Shown: positions 53,944 through 62,920, counted from the first letter of the stretch. The stretch: DNA of 64,000 nucleotides from Sulfurospirillum halorespirans DSM 13726 (GCF_001723605.1 NZ_CP017111.1:868001-932000); one strand, 5' to 3'. The notes: generated by a model from the sequence alone, not told the origin. Program-made: numbers and translations.

Positions 53944-53958
53944 TGCCTCAAAGAGGCA
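53944..53958 (+). promoter_or_regulatory. Intercistronic hairpin nrfH-nrfA
   Basis: TGCCTC-AAA-GAGGCA, a 6-bp GC-rich stem, lies in the 123-bp gap between nrfH and nrfA, followed by further AGCTTT/AAAGCT inverted segments. It may protect the nrfA message or lower read-through so that subunit levels differ. Confidence 0.5.
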
Positions 53959-54035
53959 AGCTTTAGTGCATAGCGCAGCGTAGCTTTAAGAGCTTTGCTT
54001 TTAAAGCGTGTAAAAATAGAAAAGGAAGGTACAAA

Positions 54036-55568
54036 ATGAATAAGTTCAAAGTATTACTGGTTGGCTCATTGGTTGCTATCGGCGCAATGGCATTGTTAGC
54101 TGGCAATATCACCGAAAGAGAAAAACAAAGAGTCGAACTTGCTAAAGCACCAAGCGAGGCAGGCATCGAAGGCAAAGCAAAAAGTGAAGAGTGGGCAAAG
54201 TACTATCCACGTCAGTTTGATTCTTGGAAAAAAACCAAAGAGAGCGATAACATTGACGATATGCTCGCTAAAAAACCTTACCTTGCCGTTGCTTGGGCGG
54301 GTTATCCGTTTTCAAAAGATTACAATGCACCACGAGGACATTACTACGCGGTACAAGACAATGTAAATTCCCTTAGAACCGGCGCTCCAACCGATGCTAA
54401 AACAGGTCCGTTGCCAACAGCATGTTGGACATGTAAATCGCCTGACGTTCCTCGTTTGATCGAAGAAGATGGTGAATTAGAGTATTACACGGGTAAATGG
54501 GCAAAATACGGCGCGCAAGTGGTTAACTCAGTCGGTTGTGCAACGTGTCACGATGATAAAACAGCGCAGTTAAGCGTTCGTGTGCCACATCTCAATCGTG
54601 GTCTAGCCGCTGCAGGTCTTAAAAGCTTTGAAGAGTCTACGCACCAAGAGAAACGCTCACTTGTTTGTGCACAATGTCACGTAGAGTACTACTTCAAAAA
54701 GACAGAGTGGAAAGATGCGAAAGATGTGAACAAAACAGCGATGGTGGTGACCCTTCCATATGCTAAAGGTTTGAGCGTTGAATCGATGGAAAAATACTAC
54801 GATGAGATCAACTTCTCTGACTGGGTTCATAGCATTTCTAAAACACCAATGATCAAAGCGCAACACCCAGACTGGGAGCTTTGGAGAACGGGTATTCATG
54901 GACAAAAAGGTGTTTCATGTGCGGATTGTCACATGCCTTACACACAAGAGGGTTCTGTGAAGTATTCTGATCACCAAATTGGAAATCCACTTAAAAATAT
55001 GGATAAAAGTTGTATGAACTGCCACAGAGAGAGTGAAGATAAACTCAGAGGCATCGTTCAACAAAAAGTGGAGCGTAAAGACTTTATGATGGACATCGCG
55101 TTTGATAATATCGCTAAAGCACACATCGAGACGGGAAAAGCGATGGAAGTGGGTGCAAGTGATGATGAGCTTAAAGAGATCAGAACACTCATTCGTCATG
55201 CACAATGGAGAGGCGATATGGCGATTGCAGGTCATGGTGCGTTCTTCCACGCTCCTGAAGAGGTCTTACGCCTTTTAGGATCCGCCAACGAGCAAGCACA
55301 ACAAGCCCGTCTAAAACTGGTCAGCGTTCTTGCAAAACACGGTGTTATGGACTACGTTGCACCTGATTTTGACACGAAAGACAAAGCGCAAAAAATCGCT
55401 AAAGTCGATATGCCAGCATTGATCGCTGAAAAGCTTAAATTTAAAGAAACTCTGGAGAAAGAGTGGAAAAAAGAGGCATCTGCAAAAGGCAGACTCGCTC
55501 CAAATTCCGTTGCTCTTGATCCAGCGGTGGACAGCAAATCTTCTTACTTCGATAAAAACAAGAAGTAA
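54036..55568 (+). CDS. nrfA: Ammonia-forming cytochrome c nitrite reductase NrfA
   Basis: Periplasmic pentaheme enzyme, 510 residues, reducing nitrite to ammonium with six electrons. The active-site heme is bound by CWTCK (130-134), the lysine-ligated type; the others are CATCH (168), CAQCH (211), CADCH (295) and CMNCH (326). A signal peptide (VLLVGSLVAIGAMALLA) precedes. AAAGGAAGG precedes the ATG. The CXXCK heme needs the dedicated lyase encoded next (nrfI). Confidence 0.97.
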   Translation: MNKFKVLLVGSLVAIGAMALLAGNITEREKQRVELAKAPSEAGIEGKAKSEEWAKYYPRQFDSWKKTKESDNIDDMLAKKPYLAVAWAGYPFSKDYNAPRGHYYAVQDNVNSLRTGAPTDAKTGPLPTACWTCKSPDVPRLIEEDGELEYYTGKWAKYGAQVVNSVGCATCHDDKTAQLSVRVPHLNRGLAAAGLKSFEESTHQEKRSLVCAQCHVEYYFKKTEWKDAKDVNKTAMVVTLPYAKGLSVESMEKYYDEINFSDWVHSISKTPMIKAQHPDWELWRTGIHGQKGVSCADCHMPYTQEGSVKYSDHQIGNPLKNMDKSCMNCHRESEDKLRGIVQQKVERKDFMMDIAFDNIAKAHIETGKAMEVGASDDELKEIRTLIRHAQWRGDMAIAGHGAFFHAPEEVLRLLGSANEQAQQARLKLVSVLAKHGVMDYVAPDFDTKDKAQKIAKVDMPALIAEKLKFKETLEKEWKKEASAKGRLAPNSVALDPAVDSKSSYFDKNKK

Positions 55569-55577
55569 ACTTCATTC

Positions 55578-55601
55578 CGAAGAGAGGGAAACCTCTCTTC
55601 G
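55578..55601 (+). terminator. Strong GAAA-loop hairpin after nrfA
   Basis: CGAAGAGAGG (55578-55587) and CCTCTCTTCG (55592-55601) form a perfect 10-bp stem closed by a GAAA tetraloop. No T-run follows and nrfI continues in the same direction, so it is more likely a message-stabilising or partial-stop element than a full terminator. Confidence 0.7.
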
Positions 55602-55663
55602 TGTATGCTATACTTAAACTGCCAATACCGTGGCATCTTAAGTGTGTTATACAAAGGACAAAC

Positions 55664-58039
55664 GTGTTGCTCAAAGTTTTTGGCTCCTACAAAACAACGC
55701 TGATACTGCTCTTCTTTTTAGCCGTGGGCGCTGCGATTGCAACCTTTGTGGAAAATGACTTTGGCACAGCGGTAGCGCGTTATTATGTCTATAATTCTAT
55801 CTGGTACGAAGTGATTTTAGTTCTTAGTGCGATTAACCTTGCTATAGCCCTTTACCGCTCCAAAATGATTTTACATGTAAGCCGTTTTACCTTTCATGCG
55901 GCGTTTATTCTTATTCTTATAGGATCAGGTCTCACGCGTTATTTGGGTGTCGATGGCGTGATGAAAATACGCGAAGGCTCAAGCTCAAATCTCATCTTTA
56001 GCAGTGAAAAAAACGCGGAGATCACGTTACCGTTTGCACTGCATCTGAATGACTTTGAGCTAGAACGCTATTACGGCAGTCGCTCACCCTCAGCCTATAC
56101 CAGCGATGTTCACGTAAGAGATGGCAATACAACGCTCGATGCGCAGATCTACATGAACCATACACTCACCTACAAAGGGTACAAATTTTTCCAAACCTTC
56201 TACGATCCCGATGAAAAAGGCACGATTCTCTCGGTCACCAAAGACCCTGGGGTGGAAGTGACCTATGTGGGCTACACGCTGCTTTTTTTAGGGCTTCTTT
56301 TAAATTTAGTTGATCCCAAATCGCGCTTTCGTAGGCTCATTTCCGAGGTCAAAAGCAGTTCACTTCTGGTTGTTTTCATGCTGTTGGTTCAAACACCGTT
56401 ATGGTGCGAGAGCGAGTATGTGCAAACGTATTTGAGTGAGCATCAAGCGAACAGCAAAGAGGTCAGTGACGCGTTTGGAAAACTGGTCGTGCAGTCGCGC
56501 ATGGGGCGCATGAAGCCTTTTGATACGTTAAGCCAAGAGGTACTGTATAAACTGAGCGGTAAAAATAGCCTGTACGACATGGACGCGATGCAAGTGGCGC
56601 TTGGGATGCTCTCACACCCGAGTGTGTGGAAGAATCTGCCGATGATTCAGACCAAAACGCCTAAGCTTCGAGAGTTCATCGGCATTGCGAAAGATCAAAA
56701 ATTGGCAAGCTTTGAGGACTTTTTTGATGGACATCGCTACAAACTAGACGCAGAGCTTCAAAAAGCGCTTGCGATGAAACCAAGCACACGCGGCACCTTT
56801 GAGAATGATTTGATCAAAGTCGATGAGCGCCTGAGCATCGCTTTTATGCTCTACCAAGGAGTCCTCTTTAAAATCTTCCCACTGCCCCATGATGCCAACC
56901 ACACATGGCTCGCCTTCGAGCAGATGTTTGCGCAATTAGAGGGCGCGGAAGCCGACAAAGTGCAAGAGAGCTCCACCGCATTTATCGAGGCACTGTTTGA
57001 ACGCAATTACGCCAAAGCACTTTTACATGTAAAGACGTTTTCGCAGTTTCAAAGCAAATATAGTGCTGAAATTATGCCCTCATCCACGCACATTCAGATC
57101 GAAATTTTCTACAATAAACTGATGCTTTTTGAGCGTTTAACCTTGGCGTATGTATTTTTAGGTTTGATACTTTTAGTCGTCGCGTTTGGACGCGTTTTTG
57201 CGCCTGCTACCTTTACATGTAAACTGGATCGACCGCTCTTTTTTATCGTCGCAACGTTATTTGTCGTGCACACCTGTGGACTCGCACTGCGTTGGTACAT
57301 CAGTGGTCACGCGCCACTCAGCGATACGTACGAGTCCATCGTTTATATCGCGTGGTCGTGTCTGCTTTTTTGCATGCTCTTTTTGCGCCGTTCGTTGTTT
57401 GCCCTTTCAGGCTCGGTGATGATGGCGGGCATCTTTATGTTTGTCGCACACTTGGGGCACATCGACCCTGAGATCACCAATCTTGTGCCCGTTTTAAAAT
57501 CGTTTTGGCTTAGCGTTCATGTCTCCATCATTACAGCGAGTTATGGCTTTTTGGCACTGGGCTGTGCGTTGGGACTGTTCACGCTGATACTCTTTACATG
57601 TAAACGCTCAGCCAAGATCGTTGCCACCATCAAACACCTCACCGCCATCAATGAAATCACCCTGATTTTGGGCTTGAGCCTTTTGGTTATCGGCAACTTT
57701 TTAGGCGGTATTTGGGCGAATGAATCGTGGGGGCGTTACTGGGGTTGGGACCCTAAGGAGACGTGGGCGTATATCTCCATTTTGGTCTACGCGATCATTT
57801 TACATGTAAGACTGGTGCCACGGTTTTATTCGCACTATCTCTTTGCCGTGCTTTCGCTTTTAGGCTTTGCCTCCATCTTGATGACCTACTTTGGCGTGAA
57901 CTTTTACTTAGCAGGGATGCACTCCTACGCCACGGGCGATCCTGTGCCAATTCCCATGTGGGTCTATGTCTGCAGTGGGGTAGTTGCAATGTTGATTATA
58001 ATGTCATATAAAAATAAAAATCTTAAGGAAGAAAAATGA
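55664..58039 (+). CDS. nrfI: Fused ResB-CcsA cytochrome c synthase (NrfI type)
   Basis: System II heme lyase of about 791 residues. The GTG at 55664 follows AAAGGA by 5 bases; the longer frame back to 55601 crosses the hairpin. The N-terminal ResB part has three to four helices and a large periplasmic loop; the C-terminal CcsA part has the heme-binding WWD-like motif ESWGRYWGWDPKETW. In W. succinogenes the nrf-linked synthase NrfI is needed for the CXXCK heme of NrfA; position supports the same here. Five TTACATGTAA copies lie inside. Confidence 0.92.
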   Translation: MLLKVFGSYKTTLILLFFLAVGAAIATFVENDFGTAVARYYVYNSIWYEVILVLSAINLAIALYRSKMILHVSRFTFHAAFILILIGSGLTRYLGVDGVMKIREGSSSNLIFSSEKNAEITLPFALHLNDFELERYYGSRSPSAYTSDVHVRDGNTTLDAQIYMNHTLTYKGYKFFQTFYDPDEKGTILSVTKDPGVEVTYVGYTLLFLGLLLNLVDPKSRFRRLISEVKSSSLLVVFMLLVQTPLWCESEYVQTYLSEHQANSKEVSDAFGKLVVQSRMGRMKPFDTLSQEVLYKLSGKNSLYDMDAMQVALGMLSHPSVWKNLPMIQTKTPKLREFIGIAKDQKLASFEDFFDGHRYKLDAELQKALAMKPSTRGTFENDLIKVDERLSIAFMLYQGVLFKIFPLPHDANHTWLAFEQMFAQLEGAEADKVQESSTAFIEALFERNYAKALLHVKTFSQFQSKYSAEIMPSSTHIQIEIFYNKLMLFERLTLAYVFLGLILLVVAFGRVFAPATFTCKLDRPLFFIVATLFVVHTCGLALRWYISGHAPLSDTYESIVYIAWSCLLFCMLFLRRSLFALSGSVMMAGIFMFVAHLGHIDPEITNLVPVLKSFWLSVHVSIITASYGFLALGCALGLFTLILFTCKRSAKIVATIKHLTAINEITLILGLSLLVIGNFLGGIWANESWGRYWGWDPKETWAYISILVYAIILHVRLVPRFYSHYLFAVLSLLGFASILMTYFGVNFYLAGMHSYATGDPVPIPMWVYVCSGVVAMLIIMSYKNKNLKEEK
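55871..57809. repeat. Five TTACATGTAA copies inside nrfI
   Basis: Exact copies at 55871, 57023, 57223, 57594 and 57800 (each 10 bp). Three are read as Leu-His-Val and two as Thr-Cys-Lys. This is the densest cluster in the window, about one per 475 bp of gene. Confidence 0.9.
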
Positions 58040-58686
58040 AAAAATTCTCTATTGCTCTTGTGACGCTTGCTTGTAGTTTAGCCCTTCATGCAGGAGATGT
58101 CTTTGAAGGCACGGTGGTTGACACACTGAATGGCGGTGGTTACACCTATCTGCAAATTGATGATACAAAGAAAAAATACTGGGTTGCCGTTGAGGGAACG
58201 AAAGTTGAAAAAGGGACGGAAGTTCGTTTTACTGAGGAACTTCGTGCCAAAAATTTTGAGAGCAAATCGCTTAACCGCACGTTTGATGAGATCGTTTTTG
58301 CCTCGAACCTTCAGTACCGTACACAAGTTCCTGAAAAGGGCAATTTAGCGCTTATTAACGAGCAAGTTAAAGAGTCTCCTTACAAACAAAACGATACTAT
58401 GAGTGTTAAAGAAGCGTGGGAAAAACGCGCCAGTTTGAAAGATAAAACGATTGCGATTCGAGGTAAGGTTGTCAAAGCGTCTCCCAATATTTTAGGGCAA
58501 AATTGGATTCATATTCAAGATGGTACGGGCGAGGGCAGCGACGTAGGGCGTATTGTGTTTACCTCCAAAGAGCTTCCTAAAGTGGGGGACATCGTGACCG
58601 CAAAAGGTGTCGTGAGTGTGGATAAAGATTTTGGTTCGGGCTATTTTTACAAGATTATTGTGCAAAATGCTACCTTTAGCAAATAA
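58036..58686 (+). CDS. nrfJ: Periplasmic OB-fold-like protein (NrfJ candidate)
   Basis: 216-residue exported protein (signal MKKFSIALVTLACSLALHAG). Two similar halves, GTVVDTLNGGGYTYLQI and GKVVKASPNILGQNWIHIQDG, look like tandem OB folds. It overlaps nrfI by 4 bp (ATGA). In W. succinogenes the fourth gene of nrfHAIJ encodes an uncharacterised protein; this is called NrfJ from position and general type only. No heme or metal motif is present. Confidence 0.65.
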   Translation: MKKFSIALVTLACSLALHAGDVFEGTVVDTLNGGGYTYLQIDDTKKKYWVAVEGTKVEKGTEVRFTEELRAKNFESKSLNRTFDEIVFASNLQYRTQVPEKGNLALINEQVKESPYKQNDTMSVKEAWEKRASLKDKTIAIRGKVVKASPNILGQNWIHIQDGTGEGSDVGRIVFTSKELPKVGDIVTAKGVVSVDKDFGSGYFYKIIVQNATFSK

Positions 58687-58702
58687 ACCGTAAAGCGTAA
58701 CG

Positions 58703-59365
58703 ATGACAAACGATCCTTTGGCGCTTATTGCTTCCTTGCCACTGTTTGATTCTCTGCAAAGTGACGATATCCAAAAAATCGCCTCCTTTTGCAGTGTGCG
58801 TCACCATAAAGCTGGTGATGTGCTTTTTTATGAAAAAGACACCAAAGATGCGATCTATTACATCATCAAAGGCTCGGTCAAATTTTACAAGGTAGACCGT
58901 TTTGATAATGAAATTTTCCTCTACAAACTCTACTCCAACTCCCTTATTTTCAATGTTTCCAAGCTGATTGATAGCTTTTTTATCAGCTGTTACGCGAACG
59001 CCGAATTTTTGGAAGACAGCACGGTGCTCTCCATCCAAAGTGAGCCGTTTCGCGCGATGATCTACACCAATCACCGTTTGATGACGAAGATATTGGAAGA
59101 GTCGTTTAAGATGATTCAGCAGATGCAGTGTATTATTAGCCGTGATGTTGTGTTTGATGGAACGGCGAAAGTCGCGCACATGCTCGTTAATGAGCTGGAA
59201 ACGTTTAACCGCCTTAAAAAACATGAAATTGCCTATATGTTGCACATTCAACCTGAGACACTTTCACGTATTTTAAACAAACTCACCCGTAACGGCACGA
59301 TTGAGATCGAAAAAAACAGCGTTGTGGTCTTGAATATTCAAGAGCTCAAAGAGATTTATGAGTAG
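58703..59365 (+). CDS. Second Crp/Fnr family regulator
   Basis: 220-residue regulator downstream of nrfJ in the same direction. It has an N-terminal sensory barrel (GDVLFYEKDTKDAIYYIIKG), a dimer helix and a winged helix with recognition segment QPETLSRILNKL, again E-xx-SR. No Fnr-type cysteine cluster is seen. It differs clearly from the first regulator, so they are not a recent duplicate. It may sense nitrite, nitrate or NO products for the nrf genes; this is inference. Confidence 0.86.
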   Translation: MTNDPLALIASLPLFDSLQSDDIQKIASFCSVRHHKAGDVLFYEKDTKDAIYYIIKGSVKFYKVDRFDNEIFLYKLYSNSLIFNVSKLIDSFFISCYANAEFLEDSTVLSIQSEPFRAMIYTNHRLMTKILEESFKMIQQMQCIISRDVVFDGTAKVAHMLVNELETFNRLKKHEIAYMLHIQPETLSRILNKLTRNGTIEIEKNSVVVLNIQELKEIYE

Positions 59366-59371
59366 GACATT

Positions 59372-60751
59372 ATGATTAAACCAACCACCATTAGCACCAA
59401 AATGAAACTCGCAGGCGGACTGCTTTCGTTTGTGATTATTTTCATCATTTCACTCACCGTCATGATGAACCAGATGAGCAAAAAAGACTCCTACATCATC
59501 AACATCGCAGGCAAACAGCGCATGCTCTCCCAAAAGATCAGTAAAGAGACCTTTTTCATCGTGCATCGCCATACCAATGACTTCCGCGAGCTCAACACCG
59601 CGGTCGGTCTGTTTGAAAGCAGCCTCAAAGACCTTTTGTACGGCAATGATGCCAAAGGCATTTACGCCCCTCAAAATGATCGCATCCAAACCAAACTGGA
59701 AGAGGTCATGGCGCTGTGGCTTCCGTTTCGCGTTGAGGTTGAAGCGCTTAAAAGCGGCATCGAAGAGGTGCGCCCAGATATGGAAGTCTTAACGCCTCGC
59801 ATCGAAAAACTCCTCGTGCTCTCTGACACGGTGGTGCAACGCATGGTGGGAGCGAATCTCAGCAACATTCACATCGATCTTTCAGGTCGTCAACGCATGC
59901 TCTCTCAACGTATGGGGCTGTATGTGAATCGTTATTTGCGCTCGGCCAATGCACAAGACTTGCTCGTTTATGCCGATGCCAAGGCACTTTACAACAAAAC
60001 CATTAAAAGCTTTTTGGATGATGCTGCGGTGAAAAATGCTCCCGAAGTCTACGCCATCGTCAAAGAGAACAACGCGTATTGGGAAGAGTACATGCTCTAC
60101 TTAGACCATGTCATCGCACTGGAGAGTGAGATCAACAAGCACTTGGCGTTTGTGTATGAAAAAAACGTGCAACTGCTCAATGCAATGGATGAAGCGGTCT
60201 GGCTCTACACCGACCACAGCGAAGCCAAAAACGATATGTTTCTCAAATTTCAGTACATCGCGCTTTTGATTGGGCTTATTATCATCGTGTATGCGTTTGT
60301 GATGACCAAAGAGATTACGGAACATTTAGAAGGGTTTGTGCAAAAAGCCAAAGAGCTCGCACATGGCGATATAAGTAGTTTTTCGGGGCAAAATGTGACG
60401 CTCTCTTCCCACAGCGAAGATGAGCTCAAAGAAGCTTCAACGCACATTTCACTCTTTGTGCAAAAGGTCAATCTCGCGATGAAAGACTCCGAAGATGCGC
60501 TCAAAAAAGCAGAAAATGCCGTCTCACAACTCCAGCAACTCGCGGAAGAAGTTGAAGATGTCATCGAAGATATGGGCATTGACGAGAATGCAAAGAAGAC
60601 GTTTGATAAAAATGTGAACGCGACAGAAGACATCGCCATCCAGTCGGCGGAAAATCTCATCCATGTCAACCGCATGCTTCAAAAGCTGAAAAAAAGCCTT
60701 AATGCGATGGTCGAGAGTAGCAACCAAACGGACGAAAAAAAAGAGGTGTAA
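59372..60751 (+). CDS. PilJ/NarX-like sensor protein without output domain
   Basis: 459-residue membrane protein. After the first helix (about 15-33) it has INIAGKQRMLSQKISK (43-58), very close to the nitrate-binding P-box of NarX, and a second related IDLSGRQRMLSQRM near residue 170, the PilJ pattern. A second helix lies near 290-310, then HAMP-like and coiled-coil segments to the end. No kinase, methyl-accepting or GGDEF domain follows. It starts 6 bp after the second Crp/Fnr gene, so it could report nitrate or nitrite to that regulator. Confidence 0.8.
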   Translation: MIKPTTISTKMKLAGGLLSFVIIFIISLTVMMNQMSKKDSYIINIAGKQRMLSQKISKETFFIVHRHTNDFRELNTAVGLFESSLKDLLYGNDAKGIYAPQNDRIQTKLEEVMALWLPFRVEVEALKSGIEEVRPDMEVLTPRIEKLLVLSDTVVQRMVGANLSNIHIDLSGRQRMLSQRMGLYVNRYLRSANAQDLLVYADAKALYNKTIKSFLDDAAVKNAPEVYAIVKENNAYWEEYMLYLDHVIALESEINKHLAFVYEKNVQLLNAMDEAVWLYTDHSEAKNDMFLKFQYIALLIGLIIIVYAFVMTKEITEHLEGFVQKAKELAHGDISSFSGQNVTLSSHSEDELKEASTHISLFVQKVNLAMKDSEDALKKAENAVSQLQQLAEEVEDVIEDMGIDENAKKTFDKNVNATEDIAIQSAENLIHVNRMLQKLKKSLNAMVESSNQTDEKKEV

Positions 60752-60807
60752 CAATTCATTTAAACTCTTGATGTATCATCATTGAAAAGATTGTATAAGA
60801 GGCTTGA

Positions 60808-61374
60808 ATGAAAAAAGTTTACATTATTCATGGCTATTCCGCTTCGTCCAATGACCATTGGTTTCCGTGGTTTGTTGAGAAAGTTCATACCGTGTACGGC
60901 ATAGAGGTGGCACTGCTACGCATGCCGATGTCCGAAACACCGCAGGTTGAGGCGTGGCTTGAAAAACTTCGCGACAAGATCGGCACGCCGAATAATGAGA
61001 CGTTTATCATCGCGCACAGTCTAGGCTGTATCACCCTTTTGCGCTACCTTGACGCACTCCCTGAGAGTTTTGCTCTTGGCGGCATGATCTTAGTCTCCCC
61101 ATTTGATAAACCCCTCGAAATTTTCCCCAACCTTGACGCGTTTGTTGACACCAAACTTGACTACGCCAAACTCTCACGCAACATCCTCCAAAAGCACGTC
61201 ATTTTCTCTGACAACGATATGTACGTTCCCTCTTTCATCAGTAAAGAACTGGGCATCAAACTCGACAGCGCCCTTCTAGAAATCCCACGTGGCGGACATT
61301 TCTTAGGCATTGAAGGCTTTGAAATGTTCCCCGAATTGTATGAGATTTTTAGGCAGATGATTACGAAATATTAA
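60808..61374 (+). CDS. RBBP9/YdeN family serine hydrolase
   Basis: 188-residue alpha/beta hydrolase of the small RBBP9/YdeN type: IIHGYSASSNDHWFPW near the start (HGxxG with NxHW-like pattern), nucleophile elbow AHSLG near residue 72, and GGHFLG near 171 with the catalytic His. Substrate unknown. It stands alone 56 bp after the sensor gene. Confidence 0.85.
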   Translation: MKKVYIIHGYSASSNDHWFPWFVEKVHTVYGIEVALLRMPMSETPQVEAWLEKLRDKIGTPNNETFIIAHSLGCITLLRYLDALPESFALGGMILVSPFDKPLEIFPNLDAFVDTKLDYAKLSRNILQKHVIFSDNDMYVPSFISKELGIKLDSALLEIPRGGHFLGIEGFEMFPELYEIFRQMITKY

Positions 61375-61648
61375 TTAGGCTAATTTAGAAGACAGTGGTA
61401 GTTTTAATCATTTTAATGAATCTAGTTTATCCATATTCATTGATTTCCAAAAAGAATTTGTAAAACGAAAGTTGCTCCATTGATTAATACCATATTTGTC
61501 AATACCTTCTTTGTGATTTGCTGTCCGAATGTCGCCGATTTTTACAATGTCTTAAATCAGTTTTTTGGAATTTCGGCTCGCATTAATAGTTATTAATTTT
61601 AGCTGTATCGCCCAAAGCTGCTGTAATAAAAACAATCCTTTTTTAAAA
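61375..61648. other. AT-rich junction with a gene remnant
   Basis: 274 bp between the hydrolase and the histidine kinase. Base composition falls here. The only coding trace is a 47-codon fragment on the minus strand (next entry). This may be the edge of an acquired segment. Confidence 0.5.
61408..61551 (-). pseudogene. Remnant of an unidentified gene
   Basis: The minus strand reads DIVKIGDIRTANHKEGIDKY and continues with an aromatic-rich INQWSNFRFTNSFWK before a stop. A stop codon directly precedes DIVK and there is no start codon at the proper place. The composition looks protein-like rather than random. I take it for the 3' end of a decayed gene; its family is not recognised. Confidence 0.35.
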
Positions 61649-62920
61649 TTAATTTATGGAATAAATCAGAAAATTATTTTTACCATCTTCGTACTTGTAT
61701 TTTAAGGTATGACCATGTTTTTTAAAAATTTGATTTGCTATATAAAGTCCAAGACCCAGCCCTGAATTTGACGCCTCTACCTTTCTGTTAAAAGCCCTTT
61801 CAAAATCAAGTCTTTCTGCCTCAAGCTTCTCTCCTATGCTACTTATGCAGACCGTATTTTTATCTATGCTTACAAGAACTTTGCCACTAGAGTATTTTAA
61901 AGCATTGTCAATTAAATTTTTAACGCCAGTTGCGTAAAGTTCAAAATCAACCTCTACCGCACTTATTTTGTTGTCCGCTCGCACTTCTATGCGACTCGTA
62001 TCTTTTAATAAAAGTAGATCTATTGAGTGATCAATGATATCTATGACTCGGTGTTTATTTTTTTTAAATGCCCATTCATTGGATACAAGTTTTTCTACCT
62101 TGACGACTTCGCCCAATATTATTTCAAGTCGTATAAAAATTTTTTTTAATATATTTTTAAATTTATCATCTTGTAAGAGCTCAGCTATCACGTCCGCCAT
62201 AATCCGCCCCTTCATTATCGGGTTGCGAAATTCGTGCAAAATATTGCGTAAAAATAGTGCTCTGGCTTCCTTTAGTGTATATAGTTTTTGCATTGTCGCA
62301 TTAAATTCGCTGGCGATTTGGCCTATTTCATCATTTGCTTCTATTTTTATCGGTTTAAATTTATCTTTTTCTCCTGTTTCCCTTATCAAATTTTTTAAAT
62401 TTCTAAGTTTTAGCAGCTTTCTTAAAACGGCTATAAAAAAAGCCATCATTACACTATTTACTATAAACCAAAGTATCCAAATTCTAGGTGAAGAGAGTTC
62501 TTTTAAATTTTCTAAAGGCACCCCGTTCCTAATGATACTACTTCTTGATGGGGCAAGCCCTGCCGCAGCCATAATTTGAGATAGCATTTCAGAATCTACA
62601 GAAAAAAATCTAGGCACAAAATAAAGCTTTTTATTGTATCTTATCATATCAGCATATGAATCGCTAAAAATTTTCTCACCGTTTTGCCTAATCTCACTAG
62701 GGTTAAGGCTACTGTCTTTAAGTCCGATTTGCTCTAGCTGTTGAGTTATATTGCCATCTTCTTGTCCGCGTATGCGCATACCTAACATAAAGCGCTGGTA
62801 AGTAAAGTACTCCGCATCTCTTATTTGTCTATTGGATTCGATAAAAAATGCCGAATTTATTGTAATTAGAGCTACAAAAAAGAAAAATGATATTAATTTG
62901 ACTATAGATATACTACCCAT
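61649..62920 (-). CDS. Sensor histidine kinase (ArsS-like)
   Basis: 423 residues. Helix 1 (7-27), a periplasmic domain of about 115 residues, helix 2 (148-167), HAMP (about 168-220), then RNILHEFRNPIMKGRI with the phospho-His at 229, N-box NLIDNALKYS (335-344) and GLGLGLYIANQIFKKHGH. The pattern resembles ArsS-type acid or metal sensors of Campylobacterota. Its 3' codons and those of the paired regulator are much more AT-rich than the rest of the window. It overlaps the regulator by 8 bp. Confidence 0.88.
   Translation of the reverse strand: MGSISIVKLISFFFFVALITINSAFFIESNRQIRDAEYFTYQRFMLGMRIRGQEDGNITQQLEQIGLKDSSLNPSEIRQNGEKIFSDSYADMIRYNKKLYFVPRFFSVDSEMLSQIMAAAGLAPSRSSIIRNGVPLENLKELSSPRIWILWFIVNSVMMAFFIAVLRKLLKLRNLKNLIRETGEKDKFKPIKIEANDEIGQIASEFNATMQKLYTLKEARALFLRNILHEFRNPIMKGRIMADVIAELLQDDKFKNILKKIFIRLEIILGEVVKVEKLVSNEWAFKKNKHRVIDIIDHSIDLLLLKDTSRIEVRADNKISAVEVDFELYATGVKNLIDNALKYSSGKVLVSIDKNTVCISSIGEKLEAERLDFERAFNRKVEASNSGLGLGLYIANQIFKKHGHTLKYKYEDGKNNFLIYSIN

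Noticed and set aside
2438-57809. TTACATGTAA as a Crp/Fnr or other repressor operator
   Set aside because: Most copies are deep inside coding genes of unrelated function. The two Crp/Fnr proteins have recognition helices suited to TTGA half-sites, and a much better operator exists at 53181-53194.
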